This document shows positions 60,369 through 64,000 of a stretch of 64,000 bases of DNA, one piece after another. Every line of letters starts with the position of its first letter. Positions within the stretch are counted from its first letter, which is position 1. This DNA comes from Desulfococcus sp041737845. GTDB lineage: Bacteria > Desulfobacterota > Desulfobacteria > Desulfobacterales > Desulfococcaceae. The stretch spans positions 1 through 64,000 of the forward strand of contig NZ_JBGSQX010000115.1 of assembly GCF_041737845.1 (NCBI RefSeq). The letters are read 5' to 3'. The position numbers were made by a program, and so were the translations under genes. A model generated the notes under the pieces. It was given only the letters and a program-made list of their open reading frames with translations, made no database searches and was not told where the DNA came from.

Positions 60369-61670
60369 TTAGACAAAAAGTTTCCAGATCACTCCCGCGA
60401 CCGCCCCGATGGGCACCAGGTAGTGGATGGGGAAGTGAAATTTCTGCAGCAGCACCAGTGATACGACCGCGGAAACCACCGCGAAAATGTCCACGCCGCC
60501 GTTGGGCAGAATCACTTTGTGCCCGAACCAGACCGCCAGGTTGAGGATCACGCCCACCACCGCGGCCGTGACGCCGGTAAGGGCCGCCTGGAGCCGCTGG
60601 TTTCCGGCCATGGCCTCGATAAAGGGCGCGCCGGCGAAGATGAAGAAAAAGCAGGGCAGGAAGGTGACATAGGTGGTCAGCAGAGCTCCAAAAATACCCG
60701 CCGTCAACGGGTTGAGTCCGCCGGGCAGGTTCCAGGCGGCCAGGAAACCGGCGTATTGGGTCACCATGATCAGCGGGCCGGGGGTGGACTCGGCCAGGCC
60801 GAGGCCAATCAGCATCTGCTGGGTGGAGAGCCAGCCTCTGGATACGGCCACGTCGGTGATATAGCTGAGCACGGCGTAAGCGCCGCCGAAGGTTACAAAG
60901 GCGGCCTTGGTGAAAAACAGGCCGATCTGGGTCAGGGTATCCCCGCCGCCGCGCCACATCCAAATGGCCCCCATCGGAATCACCCACAATACTAGACAGA
61001 CGGCGAAAACCTTTACCACGTGACCGATGGAAGGCCGGGCGTTGTTTTGCCCCGCGGTGGATTCAACCTCGATTCGGCACTCGCGACTTTGCGGATCAAA
61101 CCGACCTTTGCAAAAAACTTCAGGCATCGGTCGCTGCATGAGCAGACCGCCCAGCGCGGCCGCGGCCACGATATAGGGGAACGGCACCTTGAAAACGAAA
61201 ATCGCCACGAAGGCCAAGGCGGCAAAACCATACAGAAATTTGTGTTTAAGCGCCTTTTTGCCGATGCGCAGCACCGCCTCGACGACCACGGCCACGACAA
61301 CCGGCTGGATGCCGTAGAAAGCGGCCGCCACAGCCGGGATGTCGATGTGGGCCACAGCCAGGTAGCTGAGCAGCAGCATCACGAAGATGGAAGGAATCAC
61401 GAACAGGGAACCTGCAGCAATGCCGCCCCACGTGCCGTGCAGCCGCCAGCCGATGTAGGTGGCCAGTTGCTGTGCCTCGGGTCCGGGCAGCAGCATACAG
61501 AAGTTAAGCGCGCGTAAAAACTGGTTCTCGCCGATCCATTTTCGCCTCTCCACCACCTCCTGGTGCATAATGGCGATCTGGCCGGCCGGGCCGCCGAAGC
61601 TGATGAAGCCCAGCTTTGTCCAGAACCTGAGGGCTTCCTTGAACGGAATCGTAGTCGCCAACGGTTTCAT
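60369..61670 (-). CDS. chrA: Chromate transporter ChrA, two-domain form
   Basis: 433 aa with the duplicated ChrA architecture: half 1 starts FWTKLGFISFGGPAGQIAIM with LLPGPEAQQLATYIGW; half 2 repeats the theme as FFTKAAFVTFGGAYAVLSYI with ESTPGPLIMVTQYAGF. About ten to twelve membrane helices. ChrA exports chromate with proton antiport or coupling to membrane potential, lowering Cr(VI) in the cell. 17 bp after the MFS gene in the same operon. A loop between halves (~190-215) is charged. Confidence 0.95.
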   Translation of the reverse strand: MKPLATTIPFKEALRFWTKLGFISFGGPAGQIAIMHQEVVERRKWIGENQFLRALNFCMLLPGPEAQQLATYIGWRLHGTWGGIAAGSLFVIPSIFVMLLLSYLAVAHIDIPAVAAAFYGIQPVVVAVVVEAVLRIGKKALKHKFLYGFAALAFVAIFVFKVPFPYIVAAAALGGLLMQRPMPEVFCKGRFDPQSRECRIEVESTAGQNNARPSIGHVVKVFAVCLVLWVIPMGAIWMWRGGGDTLTQIGLFFTKAAFVTFGGAYAVLSYITDVAVSRGWLSTQQMLIGLGLAESTPGPLIMVTQYAGFLAAWNLPGGLNPLTAGIFGALLTTYVTFLPCFFFIFAGAPFIEAMAGNQRLQAALTGVTAAVVGVILNLAVWFGHKVILPNGGVDIFAVVSAVVSLVLLQKFHFPIHYLVPIGAVAGVIWKLFV

Positions 61671-61687
61671 TCAGACCTCCATATCCG

Positions 61688-62929
61688 TCATCGCGCGGGG
61701 ATGTCTCGCCCGAAGACCGCAAACCCGACCGTGCCGATAATCCCGAAAACAAAGGCCGTGATCAGGTTTGTTTCGGGGCTGATCTGCCACAGGAACGCCC
61801 CGCCCAGGGCCGCGACCGAGACGAAAACGTCCCGGATCAGATAATACAGGCCGAACATGCCCGCCTTGCACGAATCCGGCGCCAGATCCATGATCATCGC
61901 CTTGCGGGTGGGTTCGCCGAACTCCTTGAGTCCCCGCAGGATGAACGCCGCCATCAGCCATTCGATGGAGCGGCTGTACAGCAGCACCAGGGGGAACAGG
62001 GTGAAAAAAACAAAGGTCATGAGGACAAAAGGCTTCTTGGTGGTGCGGTCGGCCAGGTAGGCCACCGGGATGTAGACCAGCACCGCCGTGGCCATCTCGA
62101 TGGTGGTGAGCAGGCCGAATTGCACCGCCGAAACGGGATGGGCGATGGTCTTCATGCACCAGACCACCACAAAGGCATATGGGATCTGCTCGCAGAAGCG
62201 GATCAGGATATCGGTCGCCAAGAGGCCTTTCATGGCCGGGTTCATCAGGTGCAGCAGCTTCAGGGGGTTTTTTTCAGGCGTCAGACCGCTGGCCTCGGAT
62301 GAAGACTGCGCGGGCCTGTCGTCATCGATCATCCGCTGCTGCAAGACCAGCGCAACCAGGGCCAGGGCCAGGGACGCCGCAAAGGCCAGGCGGACACCGT
62401 CGCGTTCGCCCCAGACAGCGATAAAAATGCCGCCCGCGATGGGACCCAGGGCCATGGGGATTCGGCGCACCAGCGAATGCATGGTGACCCCCATGGTGCG
62501 CTTATTGGAGGGCAGCACCCGGTACATCAGGCTCATGGTGGCGGGCAGGGAGATGGCCGACCAGGAAATGAACAGCACCGCCCCCATGAGCACCGCCTGC
62601 CACGTGGGGATCAGGATCACCAGGGCGAAACCGGCAATGGCCACCAGGTTGAAGATCAGAAGCGATCTCTTGGTGCCGATGCGGTCGGACAGGTAGCCCC
62701 CCGGAAAGGAATAGAGGGCCGAAAGCAGGTTGTCCATGGCCTGTAAAAGACCAATGGCCAGCACACCACCTCCCAGGGCCAGCATATAGATGGGCAGGAA
62801 GCGTTCGGCCATGCGTTCGCCCATGCCCACCAGCACCGCCATGGCCAGCACCCCGACGGTGCTTCGCTGCAGGCCAAGAAAACGGCTGATCCGAAAAACG
62901 CGGGCCTTCAGGGTTTCAGGTGTGGCCAT
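61688..62929 (-). CDS. MFS transporter in chromate operon
   Basis: 413 aa from ATG 62929 (AAAGGA eight bases upstream). Twelve predicted helices with a long central cytoplasmic loop (~195-220, DDDRPAQSSSEASGLTP). MFS signature motif A appears as GYLSDRIGTKRSLLIF after helix 2 and again as AYLADRTTKKPFVL after helix 8. It lies between a ChrB-like gene (11-bp gap) and chrA, an arrangement seen in chromate-resistance loci. Substrate unknown; transport of chromate, sulfate or a metabolite are all possible. Confidence 0.88.
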   Translation of the reverse strand: MATPETLKARVFRISRFLGLQRSTVGVLAMAVLVGMGERMAERFLPIYMLALGGGVLAIGLLQAMDNLLSALYSFPGGYLSDRIGTKRSLLIFNLVAIAGFALVILIPTWQAVLMGAVLFISWSAISLPATMSLMYRVLPSNKRTMGVTMHSLVRRIPMALGPIAGGIFIAVWGERDGVRLAFAASLALALVALVLQQRMIDDDRPAQSSSEASGLTPEKNPLKLLHLMNPAMKGLLATDILIRFCEQIPYAFVVVWCMKTIAHPVSAVQFGLLTTIEMATAVLVYIPVAYLADRTTKKPFVLMTFVFFTLFPLVLLYSRSIEWLMAAFILRGLKEFGEPTRKAMIMDLAPDSCKAGMFGLYYLIRDVFVSVAALGGAFLWQISPETNLITAFVFGIIGTVGFAVFGRDIPAR

Positions 62930-62940
62930 GGGGCATTCCT

Positions 62941-63378
62941 TTACGATTCGCCGCGGGCCACATCGAGCCGGCACCAGGCATACAGGGCGTCGTAAACCTC
63001 GAACTGACGCTCGATGTTATCCAGGTCATCCGGAAAGCGCAGGCCGTAGCCCACCGCGATGGCCTCAACGCCGGCCGCCAGGGGATCGGCATCCAGCCGT
63101 CCGGTGTCGGCCGCGTTGATGACCTTGGCCATGCGCAGCAGCGCCTTGTCGGTCAGCGCGTACTCCTGGACGATGACGCTGAAGGTGCAGAGCTCCTCGC
63201 GGTGATGCAGTTCGGCCCCGGGCGTGTCGAAGGGGATCGCACCGGTCTTTTGGGCGACCTCCAGGACCTTGCTCTTGGGCACGAACAGAAACTCGGCGTC
63301 AGAATCAATAAACCGGGTGATCAGCCAGGGGCAGGCAACGCGGTCCACGTGCACGTGGGAACGGGTGATCCATTTCAT
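62941..63378 (-). CDS. ChrB-type chromate-resistance protein (C-terminal domain form)
   Basis: 145 aa. MKWITRSHVHVDRVACPWLI, then FIDSDAEFLFVP and HHREELCTFSVIVQEYAL, match the C-terminal domain of ChrB, in which the DRxACPWLI and EExCTFxV motifs are hallmark and may bind chromate or heme-like cofactors. Bacterial ChrB proteins also have an N-terminal regulatory domain, absent here. Located upstream of the MFS and chrA genes. A second, partly visible ChrB-like gene lies upstream, so the operon encodes two. Confidence 0.9.
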   Translation of the reverse strand: MKWITRSHVHVDRVACPWLITRFIDSDAEFLFVPKSKVLEVAQKTGAIPFDTPGAELHHREELCTFSVIVQEYALTDKALLRMAKVINAADTGRLDADPLAAGVEAIAVGYGLRFPDDLDNIERQFEVYDALYAWCRLDVARGES

Positions 63379-63407
63379 GATGCTTCTCCTTTGATTATGG
63401 GCAGAGC

Positions 63408-63695
63408 CTACTGCTTCTTGGCTCCGAAATAGGCCAGGGTTGTGTCTACCAATGCCTGGACATCCTCGATGAGGTGGTTGAATTTTCCGTTCAGGTCGTC
63501 GGCCAGGTGCTGAACATACTCCCGGGCGGCTTCCTCGCCGTACTTTTCCTCGAAAATCCGACTGAACTCCAGCACGCGGGTGATGTCGTGGCGCTCGTTT
63601 TTGTGCTGCGGATCATCAATCCACTCATGGACCTCGCGATAGGGTTTTCCGGTCCGACGGATGCTGATCTCAATATGCTTTTCAATGGACGGCAT
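63408..63695 (-). CDS. Small conserved hypothetical in chromate operon
   Basis: 95 aa, AGGAG upstream. Highly charged and helical, with IRRTGKPYREVHEWIDDP, RHDITRVLEFSRIFEEKYG and EYVQHLADDLNGKFNHLI. No domain I can name, but the pattern REVHEWID and the placement between the two ChrB-like genes indicate a conserved member of the operon. No signal peptide or cysteine. Confidence 0.75.
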   Translation of the reverse strand: MPSIEKHIEISIRRTGKPYREVHEWIDDPQHKNERHDITRVLEFSRIFEEKYGEEAAREYVQHLADDLNGKFNHLIEDVQALVDTTLAYFGAKKQ

Positions 63696-63749
63696 GGTTT
63701 GGCTCCTCTGTGTTTTAATGTTTCTCGGTTTTAATTTTTCCCGGAAGGG

Positions 63750-64000
63750 TTATTCCCTCTTTCGCCGCTGGTAATAGGCGTACAGGTTGTCAAACAGCCG
63801 AAACCCTTCCGTCATCCGCTCGTCGTCATTCGGCTGAGAGGCCCCAAGGCCGGTTAATAAGACATTGAACCCGACTGTTTCGGGGCGGCCGAATTTGTCG
63901 TCTTTCAGATCAATGTCGTGGACGACCTCGGCCAGGGGGACGAGTGCCCGATCCTGGAACTGCAGCCGCCGGATCATGACTTCGAAGGTGCAGCAGTCCC
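63750..64000 (-). CDS. Second ChrB-like protein (5' end outside window)
   Basis: Frame open to the right edge. Visible residues read CCTFEVMIRRLQFQD, then LAEVVHDIDLKDDKFGRPE and LLTGLGASQPNDDERMTEGF, ending YAYYQRRKRE. The CTFEV and EVVHDIDLKD segments are ChrB C-terminal motifs, so this is another ChrB-like gene, or the end of a full-length ChrB, and the most upstream gene of the operon seen here. Confidence 0.8.
   Translation of the reverse strand, partial: DCCTFEVMIRRLQFQDRALVPLAEVVHDIDLKDDKFGRPETVGFNVLLTGLGASQPNDDERMTEGFRLFDNLYAYYQRRKRE

Overview
The window reads like the chromosome of a GC-rich, anaerobic-style proteobacterium, most plausibly a Desulfobacterota (sulfate-reducer type) genome. 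This rests on a chemotaxis operon with two CheB paralogues, an AspRS of the non-discriminating type, a fused ADP-forming acyl-CoA synthetase, an acyl-CoA carboxylase pair and a chromate-resistance operon. No database search was possible, so the taxon is an inference.

Layout. 1-4685: 3' part of cheA, then a CheB-like protein that has lost its catalytic Ser and His, a MinD/FlhG-like ATPase, and a second CheB with an intact triad, all tightly coupled. 4830-14859: housekeeping genes (mazG, a membrane metallopeptidase, a winged-helix protein, an ADP-forming acyl-CoA synthetase, a REC-PAS protein with a dead kinase remnant, hisS, aspS). 14944-15019: tRNA-Asn(GTT). Immediately downstream is a defence island bounded by two diverged direct repeats of about 730 bp (15029-15754 and 28381-29115). 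It holds a type I restriction-modification locus (small HTH regulator, hsdM, hsdS, an FRG-domain gene, an AlbA_2/Schlafen-type ATP-binding protein, hsdR), a DUF4143 ATPase and a SEC-C protein. The right-hand repeat carries a second HTH gene and a decapitated hsdM start.

29440-35111 combines a CPA2 antiporter and a UspA protein with a graveyard of broken genes: a palindrome-rich 434-bp element with 25-bp inverted ends, the C-terminal half of an AI-2E-type permease, a frameshifted psiE-like gene, a Na/Pi-transporter fragment, and a ParE/RelE-like toxin with a damaged antitoxin. 35200-36033 is an M48 lipoprotein protease.

36794-42352 is the most unusual block: four tightly coupled genes encoding an alpha/beta serine hydrolase, a CHAT-like protein lacking the catalytic cysteine, a CHAT protein with an intact His/Cys dyad, and a gingipain/caspase-like (clan CD) protein. 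It is followed at once by a (CAT)15 microsatellite, which lies in frame with the last gene behind a single UAG. This is the best candidate for an undescribed system.

42603-54161 is an ion-transport cluster: P-type ATPase, PEP-synthase-like phosphotransferase, SLC13 permease, CBS protein, SLC12-like permease, and a truncated duplicate of the SLC13 gene. 54217-55567 holds remnants and a RhuM/Fic gene. 55843-59414 encodes the two subunits of a biotin-dependent acyl-CoA carboxylase. 59480-64000 (minus strand) is a chromate-resistance operon (two ChrB-like genes, MFS, ChrA, rhodanese-HD fusion) running off the right edge.
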